A stretch of DNA of 57,253 nt, taken from NCBI GenBank assembly GCA_934754775.1, contig CAKVIM010000011.1, positions 1-57,253 of the forward strand, written 5' to 3'. Numbering within the stretch: position 1 is the stretch's first letter; each line of letters opens with the position of its first letter. Below are positions 27,032 to 34,728 of the stretch, one piece after another. The notes under the pieces were generated by a model. That model was not told the origin of the DNA. It searched no databases and saw only the letters and a list, made by a program, of their open reading frames with translations. The stretch is from an uncultured Candidatus Melainabacteria bacterium. GTDB taxonomy: Bacteria; Cyanobacteriota; Vampirovibrionia; Gastranaerophilales; Gastranaerophilaceae. Position numbers and translations under genes: made by a program.

Positions 27032-28796
27032 AATTTTACCTACAAGCTTTAAAGCTGCAGAATACACAACTTCTGTTAAAGAAAATCGCAAAGAAACAGC
27101 TTATGATAACGAATTATCAAGCAAGTATTTGCAAAACCTTGCAATGCAAAATATTCCTGCGGTAAAAAAAGTTGATTTGGCATCTAAAGTACAAGCACCA
27201 TATCAAAACCATTTGCGTTCAAGAATTCAAAATAACGAAACCGTAACATTAGCAATTGCACCTAGAATCTTCACAGCAGAAGATTTGAACGGTGATGACA
27301 AAATTACATTCGCATTAGGTGAAAAGAACGGAACATTCCTTAGTGCAATCTCAAGGTTAGATGAATTGAAGAAAGATGGTATAAACAATATTCACATACT
27401 TCCAATTCACCCAATGGGAAGAAAAAATGCACAAGGAACAGCAGGTTCACTTTATTCACCTGCAAAATATGTTACAGATGACGGGCACTTAGCAATTGAC
27501 CCGATGCTTATCGAAAAAGATGACCCAAGAACTCCTGATGAGCAGTTCAAAGCATTCATCGACGAATGCCACAAACGCAACATCTCTGTTATGTTAGACC
27601 TTCCAAGCTGTGCTTCTGTTGATATGTTTGAAGCAGAACCGGAATTAATGGCATACGGCAGAAACCACGAAGACAAAACTCCTCAAGGTTGGGATGATAT
27701 CAGAATGTTTGATCCATGGGAAGATGAGACCAAAAGAACTTTAAACCCTGCTCTATACGAAATGCACAGACAATACGTAGATGCTTGTGTAGATTTGGGT
27801 ATCGACGGAATCAGAGCCGATGTAGCAAGAGCGAAACCTTCTGAATTTTGGGATAAGTTAATTACATATTCAAGACAAAAAGACCCTGAATTCGGTTGGT
27901 TGGCAGAAAGCTATACTTATGAATGTGCTTCACCTATGGTTAACATGCCGTATGATAGACCTGAAGATTTGCTAAAAGCAGGTTTTGACGAATATTATGG
28001 TCAGTACCACATTTTCCAAGACTGGAAGGCTAGCGATTTCAACGAATATGTAAAATTTAACCTTGATTTATCACACAAACTCCCTGCAGGCAAGAGCGTT
28101 ATCGGTTCTTTCTTAACTCACGATGATGTTTCTTCAATGCTCCACGGCGGAGAAAACTTCTGCAAACTTACAACAGTTTTGCAATCAACAATCCCAATGT
28201 GCAACCCATACTTTATTGACGGGTTTCAAACCGGAGATTATTACGATTATAAATACCAAAACGAATACAACGAAGAAACTACAACTTTGAAGTTTGATAA
28301 CAAAGGAAAGCTTGTTCCAAAACACGATATGAACGAACACAGCTACCACCTCGCATTATTTAACTTAGCAAGAAAACCTGGTGGAGATTGTCCTGATATC
28401 GAAAGAGTTATGCAAGGTGCTCTCAAAATGAGAGAAGAAAACCAAGATGTTTTGGCTAATAGAGCAAGCAGCTATATTGAATTAGACAAAGTAGGCGACA
28501 AAAACGACCAAATCATTGCATTTGCAAGACACTTCAACGGAAGAACAATCCTTGTTGTAGCAAACAAAAACCCTAACAGAAATATCACTGCAAAAATCAA
28601 TGTTCCGGGACTTAAAGAAACACAAAAACTAGAAAATATGGTTCCTGACTACGGTGAAAAAAGTGAATTCCAAGTTGCTAAGAATGAATTGAACGTAAAC
28701 TTAGCACCTTGCGACGCTTATGTGTTCGAAATTGACACACCAAATATCGAACAAGACAGAAAAGGTCACGTTTACAAACAAAAAGTTAATAACTAG
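27015..28796 (+). CDS. GH13 (alpha-amylase-type) enzyme with N-terminal signature
   Basis: A 593-residue protein. Residues 3-14 carry the signature (QVNRIL and TSFKA). The GH13 barrel spans about 75-460: nucleophile Asp269 in DGIRADVAR, acid/base Glu298 in WLAESY, and His369-Asp370 in FLTHDD (usual N-H-D, here T-H-D). Region I is DLPSCASVD without the usual Asn-His. A beta-rich C-terminal domain follows. No signal peptide. The changed regions I and IV suggest altered substrate or transglycosylation. It is the third gene of an operon with two membrane proteins, so it may act on glucan held near the membrane. Either of two adjacent ATGs could start it. Confidence 0.88.
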   Translation: MMQVNRILPTSFKAAEYTTSVKENRKETAYDNELSSKYLQNLAMQNIPAVKKVDLASKVQAPYQNHLRSRIQNNETVTLAIAPRIFTAEDLNGDDKITFALGEKNGTFLSAISRLDELKKDGINNIHILPIHPMGRKNAQGTAGSLYSPAKYVTDDGHLAIDPMLIEKDDPRTPDEQFKAFIDECHKRNISVMLDLPSCASVDMFEAEPELMAYGRNHEDKTPQGWDDIRMFDPWEDETKRTLNPALYEMHRQYVDACVDLGIDGIRADVARAKPSEFWDKLITYSRQKDPEFGWLAESYTYECASPMVNMPYDRPEDLLKAGFDEYYGQYHIFQDWKASDFNEYVKFNLDLSHKLPAGKSVIGSFLTHDDVSSMLHGGENFCKLTTVLQSTIPMCNPYFIDGFQTGDYYDYKYQNEYNEETTTLKFDNKGKLVPKHDMNEHSYHLALFNLARKPGGDCPDIERVMQGALKMREENQDVLANRASSYIELDKVGDKNDQIIAFARHFNGRTILVVANKNPNRNITAKINVPGLKETQKLENMVPDYGEKSEFQVAKNELNVNLAPCDAYVFEIDTPNIEQDRKGHVYKQKVNN

Positions 28797-28814
28797 GCAA
28801 ACATTAAAACACGA

Positions 28815-28850
28815 TAAAATAGAAGGGGCGATTAAGCCTCTTTTATTTTG
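28815..28850. terminator. Terminator between convergent genes
   Basis: An imperfect stem with core AAGGGGC / GCCTCTT, flanked by A-rich left and T-rich right arms; it can serve the GH13 operon and, in reverse, the acetyltransferase gene. Confidence 0.6.
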
Positions 28851-28853
28851 GAT

Positions 28854-29405
28854 TTATTGTTCAATTTGTCGGATAACTTTTGCAGGATTTCCAACTGCAA
28901 GAGAATTTTCAGGAATATCTTTTGTCACAACACTTCCAGCCCCAATTACACACCCGTCAGCAATTGTAACTCCAGGAAGAATTACGGCACTTCCGCCTAT
29001 CCAGCAATTTTTGCCAACCTTAATCGGTTTTGCCCATTCAACAAAAGAATTACGAGTTTTGTAATCCAGTGGATGAATTGGCGTATAAAACTGAACATTT
29101 GGGCCGACAAATGTATTGTCGCCAATAGTAACTTTTGCACAATCAAGCACAACACAATTTGCGTTAAAATAAACTCTTTCGCCCAACTCAAGATTACAGC
29201 CGTAATCACAGAATAAACTCGGTGTAATGTAACATCCTTCACCCATTTTACCCAACAAAGATTTCAAGAGTTCAGCTCTCTTATCCGCATCTTTTTCTTG
29301 ATTAAAGCACCACAAAGTCTCACGAGATTTATCTCGTAAGCCAATTAAATATCCACTCATCGGGTCGTATTTTTCACCCGCAATCATCTTTTGGTATTCT
29401 CTCAT
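28854..29405 (-). CDS. Maltose/galactoside-type sugar O-acetyltransferase
   Basis: A 183-residue left-handed beta-helix acetyltransferase (LacA/Maa/NodL family) that moves acetyl from acetyl-CoA to a sugar hydroxyl. The N-terminal helical part starts REYQKMIAGEKYD, as in maltose acetyltransferases, which supports the start at 29405. Hexapeptide repeats run from about 60; the catalytic His is in FYTPIHPLD; the C-terminal VGNPAKVIR is typical. The TATAAT just upstream suggests a leaderless mRNA. It converges on the GH13 operon; a link to glucan metabolism is possible but only by proximity. Confidence 0.92.
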   Translation of the reverse strand: MREYQKMIAGEKYDPMSGYLIGLRDKSRETLWCFNQEKDADKRAELLKSLLGKMGEGCYITPSLFCDYGCNLELGERVYFNANCVVLDCAKVTIGDNTFVGPNVQFYTPIHPLDYKTRNSFVEWAKPIKVGKNCWIGGSAVILPGVTIADGCVIGAGSVVTKDIPENSLAVGNPAKVIRQIEQ

Positions 29406-29411
29406 ACCGAG

Positions 29412-29419
29412 ATTATATC
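29412..29419 (-). promoter_or_regulatory. Extended -10 placed for a leaderless transcript
   Basis: On the minus strand TGATATAAT ends 6 bases before the ATG at 29405. No ribosome site lies between. The intrinsic terminator of the upstream small gene directly precedes it. Confidence 0.55.
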
Positions 29420-29420
29420 A

Positions 29421-29459
29421 AAAAAAGGAGATGTTGATAAACAATATCTCCTTTTTTTT
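29421..29459 (-). terminator. Intrinsic terminator after the 61-residue gene
   Basis: Arms AAAAAAGGAGAT and ATCTCCTTTTTT around a loop of about 14 bases; T-runs on both strands. It begins at the stop of the small gene. Confidence 0.8.
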
Positions 29460-29644
29460 TAACTAAATACGCTGACGCCTTTTTGTTTCTCAGTCAAATT
29501 AACCTTTGAATCACTAAAAACAGAACCAGACGGAAGGTGTGCCATGTAAGCACCGCCTACTTGAGCATTGTCTAAGTCTTTCTTTTTTACATTAGATCCG
29601 GCGTGTGGTGATGAAACACCATGAGCATTTCCAACTGCTGACAT
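29459..29644 (-). CDS. Small protein of 61 residues, unknown
   Basis: The ATG at 29644 is chosen because AGAAAGGAAG lies just before it; an in-frame extension to 29722 has no ribosome site and a hydrophobic, unlikely N-terminus. The protein is Gly/Ser/Val-rich and unstructured (SAVGNAHGVSSPHAGS, ending GVSVFS), with no Cys and no membrane segment. A dedicated terminator follows it. The complete expression unit supports a real gene. No family recognised. Confidence 0.55.
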   Translation of the reverse strand: MSAVGNAHGVSSPHAGSNVKKKDLDNAQVGGAYMAHLPSGSVFSDSKVNLTEKQKGVSVFS

Positions 29645-29779
29645 AATATGCTTCCTTTCTTTAATATCGAAATATATAACGTGTATATATAAATAAAGTA
29701 TTTTTAGAAAGGAAAATTGCAAGATTTTCTAAAAACGTTACAAAAGTTAACATGTCTCTACTAAGATTAAATAACAAGT

Positions 29780-31321
29780 TTATGTTGACGCTTTCTTTGT
29801 TTTCTTCTTTCCTTTTAGAAGTATAATAATAAGAATTGCAGATAATGATAATAATGCCATTAAGGTAAAAATATCGAAAAACGCCCCTAATCTTGCCTGT
29901 GCCAAAAGTTGTTTGTACAAAAGTCCGTTAGCTTTTTTTGCAGCAACAACCGACGGGTAATAAGTCATCATCTTATGCTGAAACGCATTGAACTTAACCA
30001 AAAACATAGGATTATGCGGGGTCAAATTTGCAACATAATAGTTTTGATAAACTTGCGAAACTCTCGCTATAAAAGTTGAAGAAGCTGAAGTTGAGACAGC
30101 TGTCAGAATATTTTTAAACAATGCATGCAAAGATGCTGCATCCGCATTCTTAGTCGCAGGAAGAGTCTGGAATGAAAGTGCAGTAATCGGAACGAACGCA
30201 ATCGGAACGCCGATACAAAGCAAAATATTTGGCAAGATTACACTTTCCATTGAAGAATTCGGGTTCATCTGGGTTAACATCAAAAGTGCAATTGCCATCA
30301 CAACAAACCCAATCGATGCCAAAAGTTTACTATTAACATACTTAGAGACTTCACCAACAACAAGCAAACCAATAAAACAAACTATTGCTCTCGGAAACAT
30401 TGTTAAACCTGACATTGACGGGCTATACCCAATCAAACTCTGCACAAACATCGGAACAAGCAAAAGAGTTGAATAAAGGATTACATTGATAAACGAGCTT
30501 GCCAGTGTTCCAAACATGAAGTTTCTATCCTTGAACACTCTTATATCAATAACCGGATATTTGTACTCGAGCTCCCAAACATAGAAAAATACGAAAGAAA
30601 AAATACAAACACCGGTCGTCCAGCATATCCAAGGTTCGTCAAACCAATTGTATTGTTGGCCTTTATCAAGCACAACCTGCATGCAACCCATAGCTATTAC
30701 AATAGAAGTATAGCCTATGACATCAAATTTCTTGTTATATTTCTGTTTAACAGGAGTCTCATCAGCAACAAAAAGTTTTATCAAAATCAATGAAAGTAAA
30801 CACAGCGGAATATTGATTATGAAAATCCATTGCCAAGAATAGTTATCCGTCAAATAACCACCTACAAAAGGCCCTGCTAGAGGCGAGAACATTGCAGCAA
30901 CCCCAAAGAGAGCCATAGCAACACCTCTTTGTTCAGGCGGAAATACTTCCAACAACACAGCCTGGCATAGAGGCAAAATTGCACCACTTCCAATACCTTG
31001 AACTATTCTTGCCAAGATTAAAGCTTGCAAATTAGGTGCCAGAATACAAAGCAAGCAGCCGAAAGCAAAAAGAATTATGCTATAGTAAAAAAGCAATTTT
31101 TTGCCGATAAGTCTAACCAAATACCCTGTAACAGGCAGCATTAAACCACCGGATATAATATAGCAAGTAATTACAGTGTTTGCTTCGTACTGAGTTGCAC
31201 CATAAAAACCTGCAATATGCGGTTGGCTTACGTTTGTACCGGAAGATGCCGCCAGTGCTAAAAATGACGGTAGCAAAACGGCAATTGCAACTATAAACGG
31301 ATTAATTGCTTTCTTTTCCAT
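29780..31321 (-). CDS. emrB: MFS drug exporter, DHA2 (EmrB/QacA) family
   Basis: A 513-residue inner-membrane proton-driven exporter with about 14 hydrophobic helices. Family marks: GYLVRLIGKKLLFYYSI (motif A-like), ARIVQGIGSGAILPLCQA (motif B) and LAGPFVGGYLTDNYSWQWIF (motif C plus the DHA2 signature). It is the last gene of marR-emrA-emrB and overlaps emrA by 20 bases. With EmrA and the outer-membrane channel at 32928 it would build a tripartite pump across both membranes. Substrate not predictable. Confidence 0.94.
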   Translation of the reverse strand: MEKKAINPFIVAIAVLLPSFLALAASSGTNVSQPHIAGFYGATQYEANTVITCYIISGGLMLPVTGYLVRLIGKKLLFYYSIILFAFGCLLCILAPNLQALILARIVQGIGSGAILPLCQAVLLEVFPPEQRGVAMALFGVAAMFSPLAGPFVGGYLTDNYSWQWIFIINIPLCLLSLILIKLFVADETPVKQKYNKKFDVIGYTSIVIAMGCMQVVLDKGQQYNWFDEPWICWTTGVCIFSFVFFYVWELEYKYPVIDIRVFKDRNFMFGTLASSFINVILYSTLLLVPMFVQSLIGYSPSMSGLTMFPRAIVCFIGLLVVGEVSKYVNSKLLASIGFVVMAIALLMLTQMNPNSSMESVILPNILLCIGVPIAFVPITALSFQTLPATKNADAASLHALFKNILTAVSTSASSTFIARVSQVYQNYYVANLTPHNPMFLVKFNAFQHKMMTYYPSVVAAKKANGLLYKQLLAQARLGAFFDIFTLMALLSLSAILIIILLKGKKKTKKAST

Positions 31322-32414
31322 TTTTAATTCTTACCTTTGGTACTACTGACATTCCCGGAACAATATTATAATGAGATATATCCTCATCAAAAACAATCTT
31401 AACCGGAACTCTTTGAACAATTTTTACGTAACTACCTACAGCGTTTTCAGGTGGGAACAAGCTTGATTTCGCACCGGTTGCACGTTGAATACTATCAACA
31501 TGTCCTTTAAATCTTTTCCTCGGATAAGTATCAACCTTAACCTTTACAGGCTGCCCTGGCTTCATATTTGTCAATTGAATTTCTTTAAAGTTAGCAACAA
31601 CCCAAACCTGCTCTGGAACAATATTCATCAAAGGTTGTCCGACATTGACATAATTACCTTTTTCTACGCTTCTTGCGGCAACCATACCATCTTGTGGAGC
31701 GTAAATCTTTGTATACTTCAAATTAAGTTCTGCTTGCTCAACTTCAGCCTGCAATTTTTCGATTGTAGCAGCATCCGCTTTTGCCTTGGCTTTTCCGGAT
31801 TCTAAAGCGTGACGAGCTGCTTCAGCCTCTTCTTGAGCAGCATTAAAATCAGCTTCTGCAACAGTTAAAGCAGTTTTACTCTTATCATAATCCTGTTTAG
31901 AAACAATTCCGTCTTTATACAAATCTTTATAACGAGCAAAGTCTTTTCTCGCAAAATCTAACCTTGATTCAGCGGCAGAAATATCTTCAAAAGACTTGTT
32001 AACTTTTGATAAACTTTCATCTACTTTTTTATTAGACATATTCAAACCAGCTTGAGCTTCGTCCAACTTAGCTTTAGCCTGATTTAATGCAACCTCAAAA
32101 TCTTTCGGATCCAATTCAACCAACAAATCTCCGGCATGCACGGTTTGGTTATCATCAACAAGTAGTTTAACTACAGGTGCCGCAACCCTTGGTGCCACTG
32201 AAACCAAACGACCTTCCACGAAAGCATCGTCCGTAGACTGAAAATAAGTCGAATGAATTACTGCTGAAATACCCAATATCACGAGAATAACAGCCGTAAT
32301 ACTCGGAACAACAACCCTTTTTTTCTTATATTCCGGACGTCTTTTTTTCAACCGAGCCTTTGCTTTTTTAATAAATTCCTTATCATTATTATCTTCATGT
32401 TGTTTTTTTGCCAT
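31302..32414 (-). CDS. emrA: HlyD/EmrA-type membrane fusion protein
   Basis: A 370-residue periplasmic adaptor. It has a lysine-rich cytoplasmic start, one membrane helix at about 35-56, a lipoyl half-motif (APVVKLLVDDNQTVHAGDLLVELD), a long alpha-hairpin (about 95-225; heptad-rich), then the second lipoyl half (APQDGMVAARSVEKGNYVNVGQPLM) and a beta-barrel domain. It lies between marR and emrB. The adaptor bridges EmrB to the outer-membrane channel. Confidence 0.94.
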   Translation of the reverse strand: MAKKQHEDNNDKEFIKKAKARLKKRRPEYKKKRVVVPSITAVILVILGISAVIHSTYFQSTDDAFVEGRLVSVAPRVAAPVVKLLVDDNQTVHAGDLLVELDPKDFEVALNQAKAKLDEAQAGLNMSNKKVDESLSKVNKSFEDISAAESRLDFARKDFARYKDLYKDGIVSKQDYDKSKTALTVAEADFNAAQEEAEAARHALESGKAKAKADAATIEKLQAEVEQAELNLKYTKIYAPQDGMVAARSVEKGNYVNVGQPLMNIVPEQVWVVANFKEIQLTNMKPGQPVKVKVDTYPRKRFKGHVDSIQRATGAKSSLFPPENAVGSYVKIVQRVPVKIVFDEDISHYNIVPGMSVVPKVRIKNGKESN

Positions 32415-32422
32415 AATACCAC

Positions 32423-32881
32423 CTAATTCTGTAAAACTGTTTTCTTCCTTAGATTATCTTCTATTCTATTCAAAGTCACTAAAAAGTTATCAACCTCGTT
32501 TTCGCTAAGTCCCTCTACAGAAGAATCCCAAACGCTCAAAATAACAGGGAGCATTTTTTCACAAACATCCAATCCTTTTTCTGTTATATAAAGTTTTTTA
32601 ACCTGACGCCCTTTAGATTCAAGCACAGAATTTACATACCCGTTATTTCCCAATATAGAAACAATTCTTGTCATGTTTGGCCTGTCCTTGAACGTAATTC
32701 CTGCCAACTGACGTATGTACATACCATCATTTTCTTTAAGCGCATAAAGCACACTAAATTGTTCCGGCGTTAGCAAAAATCCTTCCTTCAAAAAAGATTG
32801 AACAGCAAAAACCTTTGATAACAAGCCAATACGTGACAAACGCATCCCTATTTTTTGTTTTAATAAAACTTCTCGTTGCAT
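32423..32881 (-). CDS. MarR-family transcriptional regulator
   Basis: A 152-residue winged-helix regulator. I placed the start at the ATG at 32881, which has AAAGGA in front; the 41 residues available upstream are hydrophobic and would cross the divergent promoter. Helix-turn-helix and wing: LLTPEQFSVLYALKEND, ITFKDRPNMTRIVSILGNNGYV and ESKGRQVKKLYITEKG. It most likely binds the 40-bp palindrome next to its start, repressing itself with emrAB and the divergent channel gene until a substrate drug binds. Confidence 0.93.
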   Translation of the reverse strand: MQREVLLKQKIGMRLSRIGLLSKVFAVQSFLKEGFLLTPEQFSVLYALKENDGMYIRQLAGITFKDRPNMTRIVSILGNNGYVNSVLESKGRQVKKLYITEKGLDVCEKMLPVILSVWDSSVEGLSENEVDNFLVTLNRIEDNLRKKTVLQN

Positions 32882-32921
32882 ACTTTTCCTTTGTGTTATT
32901 ATAATAACACAAAGGAAAAGT
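32882..32921. promoter_or_regulatory. 40-bp perfect palindromic operator with two overlapping divergent -10 boxes
   Basis: Bases 32882-32921 form a perfect palindrome centred between 32901 and 32902. Its centre gives TATAAT on both strands (plus 32900-32905, minus 32903-32898). On the minus strand TTTACA (32926-32921) lies 17 bases before the -10; on the plus strand TTGCAT (32876-32881) lies 18 before. The arms contain AAAGGAAAAG, which acts as ribosome site for both genes. A bound MarR dimer would cover both promoters. Confidence 0.85.
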
Positions 32922-32927
32922 GTAAAT

Positions 32928-34286
32928 ATGACATTTAAAAAAATCTTTATAATATTTTTATTACTTATCTCCCTTCCGGTTTCTGCCAAAGAGAGCGTTA
33001 ACAAACTTGATTACATGAATTTTGACTGGTGGAAAAACTACAATGACGAGATTTTGCTCGAACACTTGCAAACTTTATATAACAACAACCACGATTTAAA
33101 AATTGCAGCACTCAAAACTAAACAAGCTGAAGAAAACATCCGCCTTGCAGGAGCAAACCAATTACCGCAAGTCGGGTTTGACGGCGAATTTTCAAGAATA
33201 TTCAAAGGTCCGCAAACACAATTTGGAAACACAATAATCCCAAAATACGCACAAAACCAAATATTTTTGCCGCTTAGTGCAGCCTACGAAATTGATATCT
33301 GGGGACAAAATTACTTAACAAGAAAAAGTGCAAAGGTTCAAAAAGAAATCGTTGAACAACAAGAAAGAGCCGGCTATATCTACATAACTTCAAGCTTTGT
33401 TGCGAATTACTATAACTTAGTAAAACTGGATGAACTAGAAAAAAATTTGAGAGATATAATAAATCTTCAAACCCAAATAGTCAGCATGACTGAAAAGAAG
33501 TTTAATTCAGGTCTTGCACCGATTACGGATGTTATTGAAGAAAAACAGTATTTGGTTAAGTTTGAAGAAGATTTGAACAAACTGATTGATAACAGAAAAG
33601 TTTTGAACAACCAATTGGTAACACTGCTTGCACTTAAAACAGATAAAGAAATTGAGCACACCTCTTTTGATAACATAAGTTATCCACAAGCACCCGAAAG
33701 CATATCCACAACGATAATTCAATATCGTCCGGATTTAATCAGCTCCGAAAATTACGCAAAGAAAACCGGTTTAGACGTAAGAATTGCAAGACGTGAATTC
33801 TTGCCGAAGTTTTTCTTATACGGCAATTTAGGATTTAATGCATACAAATATAACCGAATTTTTTCAAGCGAATACTTCTTAGCCAATGCCGGCATAGCTC
33901 CAAGTTGGGATATTTTCACCGGCGGAGCCAAGCTTGCGAAATACAGAATTAACAAATATGAATACAAAAAAGCAGTTGAAAGCTACGAGAAAACTGTGCT
34001 AACTTCTATCCAAGAAGTTAACGACGCACTTGCAGAAAGTCGCATGACCTCTGCAAATCTTGCGAAATCAAACGAAGATTTTTCACTTGAAACAGACAAA
34101 CACGTACTTGCAGAAAAACAATACACAATCGGCGATTCATCAAAATTAGACGAGATGAAGTCTAACATCAATCTGCTTATTGCAAGACAAAGAAATATTG
34201 CAACCAAAGTTGACAACTTGATATCAACGATTTCTCTATACAACGCAGTTGGCGGAATAGATTATACAAAAGCTGAAAATCTATAG
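32928..34286 (+). CDS. TolC/OprM-type outer-membrane efflux channel
   Basis: A 452-residue protein with a signal peptide (FKKIFIIFLLLISLPVSA) and no lipobox Cys. It has two repeats of the outer-membrane efflux protein domain: LDYMNFDWWKNYNDEILLEHLQTLYNNNHDLKIA, typical of NodT/OprM-type channels, then DIWGQN and long coiled-coil helices, and a second repeat from about 230 (RPDLISSENYAKKTGLDVRIARREFLPKFFLYG). The presence of an outer-membrane channel shows a diderm envelope. It is divergent from marR-emrAB and shares their operator. Confidence 0.94.
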   Translation: MTFKKIFIIFLLLISLPVSAKESVNKLDYMNFDWWKNYNDEILLEHLQTLYNNNHDLKIAALKTKQAEENIRLAGANQLPQVGFDGEFSRIFKGPQTQFGNTIIPKYAQNQIFLPLSAAYEIDIWGQNYLTRKSAKVQKEIVEQQERAGYIYITSSFVANYYNLVKLDELEKNLRDIINLQTQIVSMTEKKFNSGLAPITDVIEEKQYLVKFEEDLNKLIDNRKVLNNQLVTLLALKTDKEIEHTSFDNISYPQAPESISTTIIQYRPDLISSENYAKKTGLDVRIARREFLPKFFLYGNLGFNAYKYNRIFSSEYFLANAGIAPSWDIFTGGAKLAKYRINKYEYKKAVESYEKTVLTSIQEVNDALAESRMTSANLAKSNEDFSLETDKHVLAEKQYTIGDSSKLDEMKSNINLLIARQRNIATKVDNLISTISLYNAVGGIDYTKAENL

Positions 34287-34664
34287 TTAATTATTGAACA
34301 AATCCAATTTGGTTTGGAAGCAAGATGTTTCATTAATGCAGCTTTTTGGTAAGTATCTTGAAATTTTACCTCTATCACGCATTAAAAGCACGTAAGGCAA
34401 GTTTGGATAAATGTGATATTTTTGGTTATAAGTCTTAGCCTCAGCAGTTGCTATATTAATTTTGACAAAATTATAACGACTACCATAAGTCTGTTGCATA
34501 GCGTTGAAGTTTTGTGTTACGGTATCAACTCCGTCTGCCCAAGGAGCGTACATCAGTAAAGCCATGGGCTTTGATGCATTCAAAGCTTCTTCATAAGTCA
34601 TAGCCATAGATGGCAACATGCCGGCTAAAACGCCCACTAACGCTAACAACACAAATTTCTTCAT
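34287..34664 (-). CDS. Exported thioredoxin-fold protein lacking the CXXC active site
   Basis: A 125-residue protein with a signal peptide (KKFVLLALVGVLAGMLPSMAM). The ATG at 34664 is supported by AAGAAGGGG; longer in-frame starts lie across the fabI terminator. The fold order looks thioredoxin-like: KPMALLMYAPWADGVDT where thioredoxins have WAPWCGPC, then a helix, YNFVKINIATAEAKTYNQKYHI, and the cis-proline region NLPYVLLMRDRGK. Both active-site cysteines are replaced (Ala, Val). A Cys pair, C-x5-C, remains near the C-terminus. It may be a binding or scaffolding protein in the periplasm rather than a redox enzyme. Confidence 0.75.
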   Translation of the reverse strand: MKKFVLLALVGVLAGMLPSMAMTYEEALNASKPMALLMYAPWADGVDTVTQNFNAMQQTYGSRYNFVKINIATAEAKTYNQKYHIYPNLPYVLLMRDRGKISRYLPKSCINETSCFQTKLDLFNN

Positions 34665-34687
34665 CACAAAACCCCTTCTTTTGATAA

Positions 34688-34724
34688 AAGAGCGGCGGAT
34701 TTGCAAAGCAAATCCGCCGCTCTT
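34688..34724 (-). terminator. Strong intrinsic terminator after fabI
   Basis: A perfect 17-bp GC-rich stem (34688-34704 with 34708-34724) with a 3-base loop and a T-run in the minus direction. Confidence 0.88.
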
Positions 34725-34728
34725 AAAA

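Noticed and set aside
32881..33004. N-terminal membrane extension of the MarR regulator
   Set aside because: It would run through the divergent promoter; the ATG at 32881 has a ribosome site and fits family length.
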